Assembly (NCBI GenBank): GCA_963779095.1
Contig: CAVZWU010000001.1
Coordinates: 1 to 64,000 of the forward strand
DNA from: Roseiarcus sp963779095
Lineage (GTDB): Bacteria; Pseudomonadota; Alphaproteobacteria; Rhizobiales; Beijerinckiaceae
Direction: 5' to 3'
Length of the DNA stretch: 64,000 nucleotides
The translations under genes were made by a program, and so were the position numbers. Position 1 is the stretch's first letter. Each line of letters opens with the position of its first letter. Below the pieces are notes generated by a model that was not told where the DNA came from, did not search any database, and was given only the letters and a program-made list of their open reading frames with translations. Of this stretch, positions 52,687-64,000 are shown in pieces.

Positions 52687-53898
52687 ATGGCCGAGCGTAA
52701 TTGGATCTGGTCGCTTTTGGCTTATGGAGCTCTTGTGGCCATCGCCGCCGCGCGCCGCGCGCCTCAGCGAACGCCCGCTGTCGGGGTCCGCGAGACAGCC
52801 CGCGAACCTTATCGGACGCGCCATGCCGCGCCTGCCCGGGATATCGAGATTCCGGCCGCCCCTGCGCCGGCGGGACAGCCCGATCCCGACAAGCGGCCGA
52901 GGGAGCAATTCGAGAACGACCAGCCGATTTCGGCGCAATTGAGCCGGGCGAGGGAAAAGGGCAGGGGACGGCGGGCGACCGCGCCCTGGCAAATCCCCTG
53001 GCGGGGCTGGAACGACATTTTCTGGCGGGTTTATGCGAGCTTCAACGACAACCGGTTGCTCGCTGTCGCGGGCGGCGTCGTCTTCTTTTCGTTGCTGGCG
53101 ATCTTCCCCGCCGTCGCGGCCTTTGTCTCGCTCTACGGACTGATCGCCGACGCTTCCACGATCGACGCCCATCTTTCGCTCGCCTCGGGCATTTTTCCGG
53201 CCGGCGCGGTCGACATTCTGCACGAGCAGATCGCCAAAGTCGCGGCAAAAGGCGAGGCCAGGCTTAGCTTCGGATTCATAACCGGCCTCGTCGTGGCGCT
53301 GTGGAGCGCCAACGCCGGAATGAAGGCCATCATCGACGCGCTCAACGTCGTCTTTGACGAGAAGGAAAAGCGAAGCTTTGTGAAGCTGAATCTCGTCTCC
53401 CTGCTTTTCACGCTGGTCGCCATCGTCTCGCTGATGCTTGCGCTCGCCGCCATTGTGGTGGCGCCGATCGTCTTCTCCGCCGTCGGACTTTCGTCGCTGC
53501 CAGGGCGCGCGATCGCCATTCTGCGCTGGCCGCTGCTGCTCATCGTGGCGGCGATCGCCCTGGCCGCGATCTATCGCTATGGGCCGAGCCGCACCGAGGC
53601 GCGCTGGCAATGGCTTTCGGTCGGGAGCGTCGCCGCGGCGATCGGCTGGCTCATCACCTCGGTTCTGTTCTCCTGGTACATCGCCCATTTCGGCGCCTAC
53701 AACGCAACCTACGGCTCGCTCGGGGCCGCCGTCGGCATGATGATGTGGATGTGGATCTCGGCCATCGTGATCCTGCTCGGCGGCGAGCTCAACGCCGAGA
53801 TCGAACATCAGACCGCGCGGGATTCGACGGTCGGCGCGGAAAAACCGCTTGGCGGGCGCGCCGCCGTGATGGCCGACACGATCGGGGCCGCGCGCTAG
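52687..53898 (+). CDS. YihY/virulence factor BrkB family membrane protein
   Basis: 403 residues. A variable Pro/Arg-rich cytosolic N-terminus of about 110 residues follows one short hydrophobic segment. The YihY core starts with WRVYASFNDNRLLAVAGGVV and FFSLLAIFPAVAAFVSLYGL, then GLVVALWSANAGMKAIIDAL and the C-terminal helices WLITSVLFSWYIAHFGAYNA and MWMWISAIVILLGGELNAEI. Six core helices. Once misannotated as RNase BN; the real function is unknown. AGGAAG precedes the ATG. Confidence 0.92.
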   Translation: MAERNWIWSLLAYGALVAIAAARRAPQRTPAVGVRETAREPYRTRHAAPARDIEIPAAPAPAGQPDPDKRPREQFENDQPISAQLSRAREKGRGRRATAPWQIPWRGWNDIFWRVYASFNDNRLLAVAGGVVFFSLLAIFPAVAAFVSLYGLIADASTIDAHLSLASGIFPAGAVDILHEQIAKVAAKGEARLSFGFITGLVVALWSANAGMKAIIDALNVVFDEKEKRSFVKLNLVSLLFTLVAIVSLMLALAAIVVAPIVFSAVGLSSLPGRAIAILRWPLLLIVAAIALAAIYRYGPSRTEARWQWLSVGSVAAAIGWLITSVLFSWYIAHFGAYNATYGSLGAAVGMMMWMWISAIVILLGGELNAEIEHQTARDSTVGAEKPLGGRAAVMADTIGAAR

Positions 53899-54106
53899 TC
53901 GAGGCCCCGCGTAATGACCATCCCATACAAAGCGAACCGCGCCACGGGCGCCGGTCGTAATGCGGCGACAATTGGTTGCGGAAAGTCAGAAAAGACGATA
54001 GGCTTCCCCCATGAACAATTGCCGCCCTTCCGCAACCCCAAAAGGCTCGGGCCGGTCCGCCCGCGCGGCGCCCATGAGGGCGAAAGGCCGCGAGAAAAAA
54101 TAATCT

Positions 54107-55680
54107 GTAACTCCCAAGCCGTCTGTTTTCAGGCTGCGATTGCGAGGAGGAGTTGGGAGGGGTTTGCAGTGAGGGCTTTGAGAATGTTGAGGCCGTGCTT
54201 TCGTGCGGTGGAGACGATGGACCTCATGCGGACGAAGACGTGAGCGCCTTCGAAGGTGCGGAAGCCGCCCGAGATTTTCATTTTGACCTTGGCCATGCGC
54301 AGGTCCTGTTCGGCCAGGTTATTGGTGAACGGGACGTCGAAGTCGACGAGGAAGCGCAGGGTCTCGTCCTTGAAGGTCTTGAAGCGGATGAGGAGATTAT
54401 GGCCTGGGCGCTGCTTCTTTCGTTTTTTCGAGCCGGGCGAAGGATCGAAGGCCGGCAGGGCGCGATGGAAGGCGAGCCCTTCCCGAACGGCCTGCCAGTA
54501 GCGGTCGACGAAGCCTTGCACGCGTTCGGGTTCGAGCGCCCGGGCGCCGGCCTCTTTGGCTTGGCGCACGGCCTTTGCGGCGTCGAGGAGGACGTCGCGC
54601 ATGGCTTGCGCCCACGGCTCCTTGTCGATCTCGATGAGCGCCTTGAGTTCGCGCAGGTGATGGGCGTTGCAGAAGGCGTGAGCGACGTCCGCGAGGGCGT
54701 TGTAGGGGCGGAAATGGTCATGCACGACGACGCCGCCCTTCAACCCTGCGGGAACATCGCCGCGCGCCGCTCCGACCCGGTAGAAGGTATGGCTCCGGCT
54801 CGACGTCGTATGCAGCCATTGCAGGGAGCCTGCGCGATGCGAAAGCCGGTTTCGTCGAGATGCCTGACCTTGGCCCCGCCGACGCGCGTCCCGATCGCCT
54901 GATAGACGCCCTCCAGAGCCTGAGCCTTCTTGCCCATCCACGCGATCACGCTCGCCGGGCAGACGAGCGGCGCGCCGAACAGGTCCTGAAGCGCCTGCGC
55001 CGTCCGGTCCTCGGGCACAAGCTGCTGCACGTTGAGATAGACCGCCGCCGCCTTGATGCGCTCGCCATATTGGGTCGGCGAGATCACGCCGTCGGGGAAC
55101 GCAGCCCGCGTCACGCCGCGGCATCGGGCGCAGGCATAGATGGCGCCCTGGTGCTCCGTGACCTCGATCAGCCGCTCGGGCAGGTCGAACACCTGACGCG
55201 TCTCCACCCCGGTCTGCATCGAAGCCGCGAGCGCCGCCCGGCAGCGCCGGCACGCCGCAGCCTCGTGTCGGACGACCCAGTCGGGCGTCGCCGTCCGCCG
55301 CAGCGTGTCGCCCTTGTGGCCCCGCTGTCCCCCGCTCGCCTTGCCCGAACGGCCGCGAAGGCTGCCGGGAAGGCGCGACTTCTTCCTCAGCCCGTCGCTC
55401 GAAGGCGGCTTGGAGCTCGTCGTGCTGTCCAGATCCAGCCGGCGCCGAAGCTCGGCGTTCTCGGCTCGAAGGCCCTCGTTCTCCCGCCGCAAATCGGCGA
55501 CCTCCGAGCGAAGCGCGGAAATCTCGCTCCGGAGCGCTTCGATCAGCGCCTGAACTTCGGCAGGGAGAATCATCCCCACCTTAACTCACGGTTCGCCCCC
55601 GCCCGTCTCGAAAATCTCGCAAAACCTCAACGATCTCACACACCGTGTGACAATTCGAACTCACCCGGCTTGGGAGTTAC
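54107..55680 (-). mobile_element. IS66-family insertion sequence, copy 2 (transposase frameshifted)
   Basis: 1574 bp, same ends (GTAACTCCCAAGCCG inward from each side) and same orientation as copy 1 at 24810-26381. Differences seen: two extra bases (GC) at about 54831-54836 and one substitution near the right end (cgaactcacc instead of cggactcacc). The flanking octamers aataatct (54099-54106) and taaaatct (55681-55688) agree at six of eight positions, so the target duplication is imperfect. Confidence 0.93.
54129..55579 (-). pseudogene. tnpC: IS66 TnpC, frameshifted copy
   Basis: Identical in sequence to the intact transposase of copy 1 until HLDETGFRIA, where a duplicated GC dinucleotide changes the frame. 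The next residues become QAPCNGCIRR instead of GSLQWLHTT and translation ends at 54740. The remaining catalytic half continues in the other frame to 54129. Without the second and third acidic residues it cannot transpose, though copy 1 might act on it in trans. Confidence 0.9.
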
Positions 55681-55865
55681 TAAAATCTGGAAAATCTCTC
55701 GTAACCCATTGAAAAGGCTCATTTCGGACGAGAGAATCCAAGGAAATCCAAGCTTTTCCAACCCCTGAACGGGGCGATTTCGCCGCGAAACGGCGACCGC
55801 CCAAGAAAACCCAAACCGGGCGCGCTTTTCTAATCGGCGCGGCGGTTTGAACCGCTCGCGTCGCT

Positions 55866-56320
55866 CTATCCGACCTCGTACACCGAAAGGGCGACCCGGT
55901 CGGGATGGCGAACGCCGGAGGCGATGAACAAGGGCCGCGTCAGCCACTGGTAGGCGGCCGCGCCGGTCTCGAAGCGCGGCGTGCTGCGAAAGTAAACCTG
56001 CGCCGGCTCGACCGGTTCGCCGCGCGTGATGCGCGCCATCACCTCCGGAGGGCCGAAGCGCACGCCGCGATTGTCCACATAGACCAGCGCCCCATCATCC
56101 AGCTGGATGACATAACGAGCCTCGAGCCGGGTGAAACCGTCCGGGCCGATGATTTGAAAGTCAGCGCCGCCAGCGAGAACCGTCCCGTTGAGCCTTCGCC
56201 CCGAATGGTCCCGCCGGCGATCGGAACGACGCGACGCAAGCCTTGTGGCGTCTCGCCGATCGCGATCGGCTGGCCGACCTCGACCAGGACATCGGCGATA
56301 TGGGTAAGCGTCGGGGTCAT
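55866..56320 (-). pseudogene. DUF3237 family protein, frameshifted
   Basis: From the ATG at 56320 (GGAGCGG upstream) the frame reads MTPTLTHIADVLVEVGQPIA and RVVPIAGGTIRGE. Restoring one base in the AA run near 56195 gives RLNGTVLAGGADFQIIGPDG, then ARYVIQLDDGALVYVDNRGV and YFRSTPRFETGAAAYQWLTR. This is the compact beta-barrel-like DUF3237 family (about 150 residues), often next to catabolic genes. Function unknown. Divergent from the cyclase gene. Confidence 0.8.
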
Positions 56321-56466
56321 GCGATCCGCTCCAGATGCGACAGGATGTGATGGTTTTCTAAATTGCCTTCGTCACCTTTTGCCGTTCAGCGCGTTAACAC
56401 GCAACTCCACGCGCCTTCGAAGAGCGAGCGCGATTGCGCTCGCAACCGGTCGAAATAGGAGAACAC

Positions 56467-57411
56467 TTGGAAGCGCCTCCCCTTGAACGAAAACTGGTCG
56501 CCATCCTCGCCGCCGATGTCGCAAGCTATAGCCGGCTCATGGAAATCGACGAGGAAGGAACGCTGGCCACCTTATCGGCTTTTCGGGTCGTTACCGATGG
56601 TCTTATTGCGCGGCACGACGGAAGGATCTGCGGGACAGCCGGCGACAGCATTCTTGCCGCGTTCGGCAGCGCGCTGGCGGCGGTGCAATGCGCGGTCGAC
56701 ATCCAGAACGAACTCGCCCACTCGAACAATGACCTCGAAAAGGGCCGCCGAATGCAGTTTCGCATCGGAATCAACGTCGGCGACGTCATGCTGAAGGACG
56801 GGGATATATTCGGCGACGGGGTGAATATCGCCGCGCGTCTGGAAGGGTTGGCGGATCCCGGCGGTATCTGCATCTCGCGCGGCATTCATGATCACGTCAT
56901 GAAAAAGTTGCCGTTCGACTTCGAAGACCTCGGCGAGCAAAGCGTCAAGAACATCGCGCAGCCCGTCCGCGTCTATCGGCTCGTCATGGGCGGGCGAGGG
57001 CCGGAGCCGGGATCGAGCCAATCTGCGACGCCGTCGCCAGACATAGGGACCGATATCCCGTCGCTGGCTGAAGACGAGCCTATCGCTCCGGCTTCCGACC
57101 CGCAGGCGGTGGAAATCGAGTTTTGGGATTCGATCAAGAGCAGCACCCGCGCGGACGAGTACGAGGCCTATCTCGAGCAATATCCTGAAGGCGGCTTCGT
57201 CGCCCTCGCGCGCGTGCGTCTCGAAGCGATCAAAGGCGACGCCGCCGGCCTGCGCGACCCGCAGGACCGGGAAATCGAATTGTCGTTTTGGGAGTCTGTG
57301 CGCGGGAGCGACAACCCCGCGCTGATCCAGGCCTATCTTGAAAAGTATCCCAACGGCGAGTTTGGCGCCCTAGCCAGGATTCGCATTGACGAGTTGAGTG
57401 GCGCAAAGTGA
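56467..57411 (+). CDS. class III adenylate/guanylate cyclase with C-terminal 40-residue repeats
   Basis: 314 residues. The TTG at 56467 is taken as start because AGGAG lies six bases upstream; an earlier frame start has no ribosome site. Cyclase domain: LVAILAADVASYSRLMEIDE (metal Asp), GRICGTAGDSILAAFGSA (second Asp), RIGINVGDVMLKDGDIFGDG and VNIAARLEGLADPGGICISR. No membrane helix follows. Instead come a Pro-rich linker and two similar units, EIEFWDSIKSSTRADEYEAY and ELSFWESVRGSDNPALIQAY, each ending in ALAR+R+. Such units occur after caspase-like and cyclase domains in Hyphomicrobiales. Cytosolic; activating signal unknown. The sulfatase gene follows after 62 bases. Confidence 0.85.
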   Translation: MEAPPLERKLVAILAADVASYSRLMEIDEEGTLATLSAFRVVTDGLIARHDGRICGTAGDSILAAFGSALAAVQCAVDIQNELAHSNNDLEKGRRMQFRIGINVGDVMLKDGDIFGDGVNIAARLEGLADPGGICISRGIHDHVMKKLPFDFEDLGEQSVKNIAQPVRVYRLVMGGRGPEPGSSQSATPSPDIGTDIPSLAEDEPIAPASDPQAVEIEFWDSIKSSTRADEYEAYLEQYPEGGFVALARVRLEAIKGDAAGLRDPQDREIELSFWESVRGSDNPALIQAYLEKYPNGEFGALARIRIDELSGAK

Positions 57412-57473
57412 TCGCGGGATCCACCCGGCGCGCATGAAGCCGGTCGCTTGCAGGGAGGCTGGAGGGACATAGA

Positions 57474-59946
<2,473 letters not shown>

Positions 59947-60004
59947 ACGCGGGCCGATCCTGGCGCTTCAGGTCACGCGAGGCGCAAAAAGCGCCGCGCC
60001 GGGG

Positions 60005-60805
60005 TCAGATCCCCGCGTACCACTCGTAGCCGCGGTCCTCCCAGAAACCGCCGCGGCCGCGCGAGATCTTGGCGAAATCGTCGATCGCCTCGATCCGCAT
60101 GATGTATTTCGCCATCTTGTAGCCAAGCTGGCGCTCGACCCGGAGCCTCAGGGGCGCGCCGTGCTCGACCTTGAGCGGCGCGTAATTCATCTCGTAGGCG
60201 AGGATGGTCTGCGGATGAAACGCGTCGATGAGGCCGACCGTCTCGTAATAGCGGCCGGTGTTGTCGGTCGTCTGTTCGAGCGTGTCGGCGCAGAAGAAGG
60301 CGATATAGCGCGCCTGCGGCTTGAGGCCCGCCATCTTGAGGATCTCCAACAGTTGGACGCCCTTCCACTGGCCGATGCAGCTCCAGCCCTCGACGCAATC
60401 GTGCCGCGTGATCTGCGAGCGCGAGGGCAGGGCGCGGAGATCGGCGAGCGATAGCTTCATCGGCCGCTCGACCAGGCCACCGACCTCGAGCTTCCAGTCC
60501 TTGAAGCCGCCCTGGCGCAGCGCGACATAGGCGGAATCCTGAGGATCGATCGAGCCGTTCGGCTTGAACCAGGGCGAGATCGCGCCGGGCGGAAACTCCG
60601 CCGCCATCGCCGTTTGCGGCCCGAGAAGGGCGCGCTGGGCGGCCTTGGTCAAAGCCTCGGCCTTTTCCAGGATCTTGAGGGCCGCAGGCGAGCCGGTGTC
60701 GCAGCCCGAAAGAGGCGCGGCCGCCACGCCGACGCCGAGCCCGATGAGCAGCCTGCGGCGCGTGAAGCCCGCGCGCGGGGGGCGGATCAGACGCTCACCG
60801 CTCAT
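60005..60805 (-). CDS. Tat-exported molybdopterin-dependent oxidoreductase (sulfite-oxidase fold)
   Basis: 266 residues from the ATG at 60805; the frame is open upstream but that part is a shadow of the cytochrome gene. The leader has a twin-arginine motif (FTRRRLLIGLGVG) and ends in a lipobox (PLSGC), suggesting a Tat-exported lipoprotein. The Mo-pterin domain has the Cys ligand region ITRHDCVEGWSCIGQWKGVQ, FFCADTLEQTTDN and YEMNYAPLKVEHGAPLRLRV. Family members reduce or oxidise small S- or N-containing compounds; MsrP is one relative. The ATGA overlap with the cytochrome b gene marks an electron-transfer pair. Confidence 0.9.
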   Translation of the reverse strand: MSGERLIRPPRAGFTRRRLLIGLGVGVAAAPLSGCDTGSPAALKILEKAEALTKAAQRALLGPQTAMAAEFPPGAISPWFKPNGSIDPQDSAYVALRQGGFKDWKLEVGGLVERPMKLSLADLRALPSRSQITRHDCVEGWSCIGQWKGVQLLEILKMAGLKPQARYIAFFCADTLEQTTDNTGRYYETVGLIDAFHPQTILAYEMNYAPLKVEHGAPLRLRVERQLGYKMAKYIMRIEAIDDFAKISRGRGGFWEDRGYEWYAGI

Positions 60806-61647
60806 GGCTGAGTCTCCTTGATCCGGTAGCGGCCGGTGATCATCGAGCGCAAATTGTTGATGGGACCCGAGAGGACCACCATCACGAGATGCACGATGAT
60901 GAACAGAACGAGGTAGGTCGCGAGCAGGAAATGCACGGCCCGCGCCGCCTGGCGGCCGTGGAAGAGCGTGAGCAGCCACGGGAACGCCGCGTCGACCGCC
61001 GGGGACATCGTCAGTCCCGCCAGGATCAGGATCGGAAAGGCGATCACGACGCTGAGGTAAGCGAGCTTCTGCAACACGTTGTAGCGCAAAGCCTCGTCGC
61101 CCGAGGGAAAGCGGAGCCGCAGATGATCGACGACCGCGTGCGGGATCGCCCGCAAATCGGCGAGGCTCGGCCAGAGGTCGCGGATGTGGCGGCCGAGGAG
61201 GAGGTTCACGAAATAGAGAAGCCCGTTCAGCACCAGAATCCAGGCGAAGAAGAAATGCCAGCGCCGCCCCAGCGCCAGATCCTGATAGGACGGCAGCGTC
61301 GCCCAGGAGGGAAAGCCGCGCTCCTCGAGGTCTCCGTCGTCCCCGCGCGAGGCGCCGAGCACGCCCGTGGTGTTGATGGCGTGTCCGAAGATGGTGGTTA
61401 CGCCCGCGGTCGGATCGCCATTGTCGTCCTCGCGCGCCGAGAGCGAGAAGAAGGGCCGGGTGAAGTTGGTCGTCTGCCCCCAGGTGAGCTGCGGGTCGGC
61501 GTTGAAGATCTGCATCCCGCTCATCAAGAGCACGACAAAGCAGATGGCGTTGACCCAGTGGCAGACGCGCACCAGCGCGGAATGTCTGACGATCACCCGG
61601 CCTTTGGATGCGGCGCGCGCGGGCAGGGCGGAAGAAATCGACGTCAA
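60802..61647 (-). CDS. cytochrome b/b6-type membrane subunit (DUF4405/b561-like)
   Basis: 281 residues from a TTG at 61647 with GGAG seven bases upstream; longer starts give a non-family leader. Four helices carry histidines suited to bind two hemes: VRVCHWVNAICFVVLLMSG, WHFFFAWILVLNGLLYFVN, YLSVVIAFPILILAGLTMSP and HFLLATYLVLFIIVHLVMVV. A polar loop of about 75 residues between helices 1 and 2 (FFSLSAREDDNGDP to LPSYQDLALGRR) is longer than in MsrQ. It passes electrons between the quinone pool and the molybdoenzyme encoded next. Confidence 0.85.
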   Translation of the reverse strand: MTSISSALPARAASKGRVIVRHSALVRVCHWVNAICFVVLLMSGMQIFNADPQLTWGQTTNFTRPFFSLSAREDDNGDPTAGVTTIFGHAINTTGVLGASRGDDGDLEERGFPSWATLPSYQDLALGRRWHFFFAWILVLNGLLYFVNLLLGRHIRDLWPSLADLRAIPHAVVDHLRLRFPSGDEALRYNVLQKLAYLSVVIAFPILILAGLTMSPAVDAAFPWLLTLFHGRQAARAVHFLLATYLVLFIIVHLVMVVLSGPINNLRSMITGRYRIKETQP

Positions 61648-61851
61648 GCCAGGTCTCCAGTGGGCGGGCCAATAGGCCACGATCCCCAATACGTTTCCGT
61701 CGCGCCCGGTGTTTCGCGCGCAAATCGTGATTTTTGTTTGGCGCTTTTTTTGCGTCCCGCCCTGAAACCTCGCGGGGATCCTTCCGTAACCCATTCATGC
61801 CGGTCAAGGCGCGCGACTCTCGATCGGTTCGAACAGTGAATGGAGACGAAC

Positions 61852-62423
61852 ATGAACGCCAAGCTTTTGTATTGCGCCGCCGCGCTCGCCGCAGGAATAG
61901 GCCTCGCCGCGCCTTCTTTCGTGATGCCCGCGTTAGCCGAAATGACCAAGATGGTCGGCGGCGCGCCGATGTATCCATCAAAGAACATTATCGAAAACGC
62001 GGTCAACTCGAAGGATCACACGACGCTTGTCGCTGCCGTCAAGGCGGCTGGACTCGTCGACACGCTGGAAGGCGCCGGGCCATTCACCGTCTTTGCGCCG
62101 ACCAACGAGGCTTTCGCCCGTCTGCCGGCCGGCACGGTAGACACCTTACTGAAGCCCGAAAACAAGCAGATGCCGACCACAATCCTGACCTATCACGTCG
62201 TTCCGGGGCGCCTCACCGAGGCCGACATTGACGCCAGGATCAAGCAAGGCGGCGGAAAGGCCATGATGAAAACCGTTCAGGGCGAAGACCTGACCTTTGT
62301 GCGCGCGCCGGCCATCTTTGGGTCATCGACGCCAAGGGCGACAAGGCCGAAGTCACGATCCCCAACGTGATGCAGTCGAACGGCGTCATTCAGGTGATCA
62401 ACAAGGTTCTACTCCCGAGCTGA
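61852..62423 (+). pseudogene. secreted fasciclin-domain protein, frameshifted near C-terminus
   Basis: The ATG at 61852 (GGAG seven bases upstream) starts a signal peptide (MNAKLLYCAAALAAGIGLAA to ALAE). One fasciclin (FAS1) domain follows: NIIENAVNSKDHTTLVAAVK, GPFTVFAPTNEAFARLPAGT and ILTYHVVPGRL. After LTFVR two extra bases (GC) in the gcgcgcg run at 62300-62308 shift the frame. The true end, GHLWVIDAKGDKAEVTIPNV and VIQVINKVLLPS-stop, is open in the next frame. Length 188 residues when corrected. It lies directly upstream of the sigma/anti-sigma pair. Confidence 0.85.
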
Positions 62424-62453
62424 GCCCTCCTCCTACGGCTCATGGGGGTGGCA

Positions 62454-62487
62454 GCGGGCGGACGCCATTAGCGTCCGCCTGCTTTTT
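62454..62487 (+). terminator. rho-independent terminator after the fasciclin gene
   Basis: GCGGGCGGACGC (62454-62465) pairs with GCGTCCGCCTGC (62471-62482), with one G-T pair, around the loop CATTA. Five T follow at 62483-62487. It separates the fasciclin transcript from the sigma factor gene. Confidence 0.85.
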
Positions 62488-62532
62488 CGCGTCGGTTTGC
62501 GCCGGCGCCATCCGCTATCTTAGGATGCCGAA

Positions 62533-63084
62533 ATGACGGCGGCAGGGGCAGACGATCTGGCGCGCCTTTTGAGCCGCATCGCCGCGCGCGACACGGCGGC
62601 CTTTGCAGCGCTCTACAAGCAGACAAGCGCGAAACTCTATGGAGTTGTCGCGCGTATCCTCAAGCGAGGCGACGTCGCGGCTGACGTGCTTCAGGAGACC
62701 TACGTGCGCGTCTGGGAGAAGGCCGGCGAATTCGATTCCAACAAGGGCTCGCCTCTTGCCTGGATGGCGACTATCGCCCGCAACCGCGCGCTGGACGAAG
62801 TTCGGCGGATGCGCCCCGTTTCGCTCGACGATCAGACAGAGGGGTTCGAACCGGCCGCGGAGGAAGTCGATCCGCTCGGCGCGCGCGAACGTTCCGAGGG
62901 GCTCGCGAGGCTCATCGACTGCCTTAAGGGATTGGACGAAGAGAAGCGCGCGATCGTCTTGCTCGCCTATTACCGCGGCTTGAGCCGCGAGGCGCTCGCC
63001 AAGCGCTTCGGACGGCCGGTCCCAACGATCAAGACCTGGCTCCACCGCAGCCTCGCGCAGCTTGGGGACTGCCTCAAGTCATGA
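62533..63084 (+). CDS. ECF sigma factor (SigK-like)
   Basis: 183 residues. Region 2 has FAALYKQTSAKLYGVVARIL, DVLQETYVRVWEKAGEFD and the promoter-melting part SPLAWMATIARNRALDEVRR. Region 4 has LDEEKRAIVLLAYYRGLSRE and PVPTIKTWLHRSLAQL. Layout and anti-sigma partner resemble the SigK/RskA group. Its stop overlaps the anti-sigma start (ATGA), so the two are made stoichiometrically. Likely targets are its own operon and the fasciclin gene upstream, by analogy. Confidence 0.93.
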   Translation: MTAAGADDLARLLSRIAARDTAAFAALYKQTSAKLYGVVARILKRGDVAADVLQETYVRVWEKAGEFDSNKGSPLAWMATIARNRALDEVRRMRPVSLDDQTEGFEPAAEEVDPLGARERSEGLARLIDCLKGLDEEKRAIVLLAYYRGLSREALAKRFGRPVPTIKTWLHRSLAQLGDCLKS

Positions 63085-63791
63085 CGATCTCGCCCGACGA
63101 CGACTTCGCCGCGGCCGAATATGCGCTCGGCACACTCGACGTGAGCGAGCGGGCGACGCTGGCCGCGCGGCGGTTGCGCGAACCCGAGCTCGATGAGGCG
63201 ATCCGGGCCTGGGAGGAGCGGTTGGCTCCGCTCGTCGAGGCGGCGCCGGAGATCGAGCCTCCGGGCGACCTTCTCCCCGCAATCGAGGCGCGCATCCGAG
63301 CTACGTCGCCCGAAGCGCCGATGAACGCCGCGGTTATCGCCCTTCGACGAAGCGTCGCGCTCTGGCGTACGACGGCGATCGCCGCATCCGTCTTCGCGGC
63401 CGTGCTCGCGATCGGCTTCGTCGCACGCGAGACGACCCGGCGATCCGTGCCGCGCGAATATGTGGCGATCCTGCAGAAGGACGCCGCTTCGCCGGCCTTC
63501 GAGGTGACGGTCAATCTCGATAAGCAAGAGCTCACTGTTCGTCCGGTCGCGGCGCGAGCTCCGCCCGGCAAGTCTTATGAGCTCTGGATCATCGACGCGA
63601 AGCTCGGCGCGCCGCGGTCGCTTGGCGTGATTGGCGAGGGGGCGCACGCCGCGAACTTGTCCGCCTACGAGCCCGGGGTGGTCGCGAATGCGACCTACGC
63701 CGTGACGGTCGAGCCGCCGGGCGGATCCCCAGACGGCAAGCCTTCCGGGCCGCCGGCGTTCGTTGGCAAGCTGATCCCGGTCGGCCCCTGA
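63081..63791 (+). CDS. anti-sigma factor, RskA/anti-sigma-K family
   Basis: 236 residues. The N-terminal sigma-binding part (DDDFAAAEYALGTLDVSERA) lacks the zinc HxxxCxxC motif, as in RskA-type proteins. One transmembrane helix near residues 95-113 (TTAIAASVFAAVLAIGFVA) follows. The periplasmic domain has the RskA signature PGKSYELWIIDAKLGAPRSL, FEVTVNLDKQELTVRPVA and YAVTVEPPGGSPDGKPSGPP. It holds the ECF sigma factor at the membrane until regulated proteolysis. Confidence 0.92.
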   Translation: MTISPDDDFAAAEYALGTLDVSERATLAARRLREPELDEAIRAWEERLAPLVEAAPEIEPPGDLLPAIEARIRATSPEAPMNAAVIALRRSVALWRTTAIAASVFAAVLAIGFVARETTRRSVPREYVAILQKDAASPAFEVTVNLDKQELTVRPVAARAPPGKSYELWIIDAKLGAPRSLGVIGEGAHAANLSAYEPGVVANATYAVTVEPPGGSPDGKPSGPPAFVGKLIPVGP

Positions 63792-64000
63792 AGGCGCAGG
63801 CCGCGCGGCGGCGATCGGTCTCGATCGCCACTTGCGGGAAGGCGCCTCAAACCCCATTTCCCTCCGCATCGAGAGAACCCCGTTCCCGCTTGAACGAGAG
63901 GGGCGAACAGAGCCGCTTTGAAACCGCGCGCCAAGTTTGGGGCGAAGCAGCGGCGTGTTCCTTTGAAAAACGGACGTTGCATAGCCCCGGCGGTTCTTTA

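Noticed and set aside
50897..53808. Long minus-strand frames opposite the MFS and YihY genes
   Set aside because: Asp/Arg/Glu-rich antisense composition without family features.

Overview
The window is high-GC DNA from an alphaproteobacterium, most likely of the order Hyphomicrobiales. The pointers are a very large NdvB-type cyclic beta-1,2-glucan synthase, a moaC-moeA pair, alphaproteobacterial CsbD and DUF3309 small proteins, a VirA/VirG-like two-component pair and an ECF sigma/anti-sigma pair. The gene set would fit a Methylocystaceae or Beijerinckiaceae-like genome, but no diagnostic gene is present, so that is a guess. I saw no rRNA, tRNA or CRISPR.

Region 1 (1-23,100) is a stress, energy and osmotic island: phosphoketolase, slipin, two CsbD-like proteins, the cyclic glucan synthase, a PPK2 polyphosphate kinase next to a plasma-membrane-type H+-ATPase, a 17M-like stress protein, a PRC-barrel protein, a DUF3309 peptide and an AI-2E-type permease. 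Region 2 (23,129-31,200) is a wreck. A CheR/PAS/histidine-kinase/double-receiver/LuxR gene is cut by a 1572-bp IS66 element with a perfect 8-bp target duplication. It is also truncated at its 5' side by a decayed second IS66-type element, beyond which lies the remnant of another gene. Region 3 (31,200-46,400) mixes live and broken genes: a class III cyclase, a UGT-like glycosyltransferase with an internally deleted MFS partner, a cytochrome c peroxidase with a VirA-like kinase, a VirG-like regulator, an efflux outer-membrane lipoprotein, a broken beta-barrel porin and an aldo/keto reductase. SDR, IS630 and AHSA1 fragments lie between them.

Region 4 (46,481-53,898) looks like conserved chromosome: moeA, moaC, a GT4 glycosyltransferase, a DUF4239-like protein, an MFS transporter, recO and a YihY protein. 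Region 5 (54,107-63,791) starts with a second, almost identical IS66 copy whose transposase is frameshifted. It continues with DUF3237, another class III cyclase, a Tat-exported sulfatase, a periplasmic Mo-oxidoreductase with its cytochrome b, a fasciclin protein and a SigK/RskA-like pair.

Two patterns run through the window. First, many genes are split by one- or two-base indels, mostly insertions and often in homopolymers or GC repeats. Each can be read as one continuous family-length protein if the base is removed, so sequencing error competes with true decay. Second, a segment holding the divergent 5' ends of the peroxidase and the response regulator exists twice, each copy keeping only one of the two genes intact.
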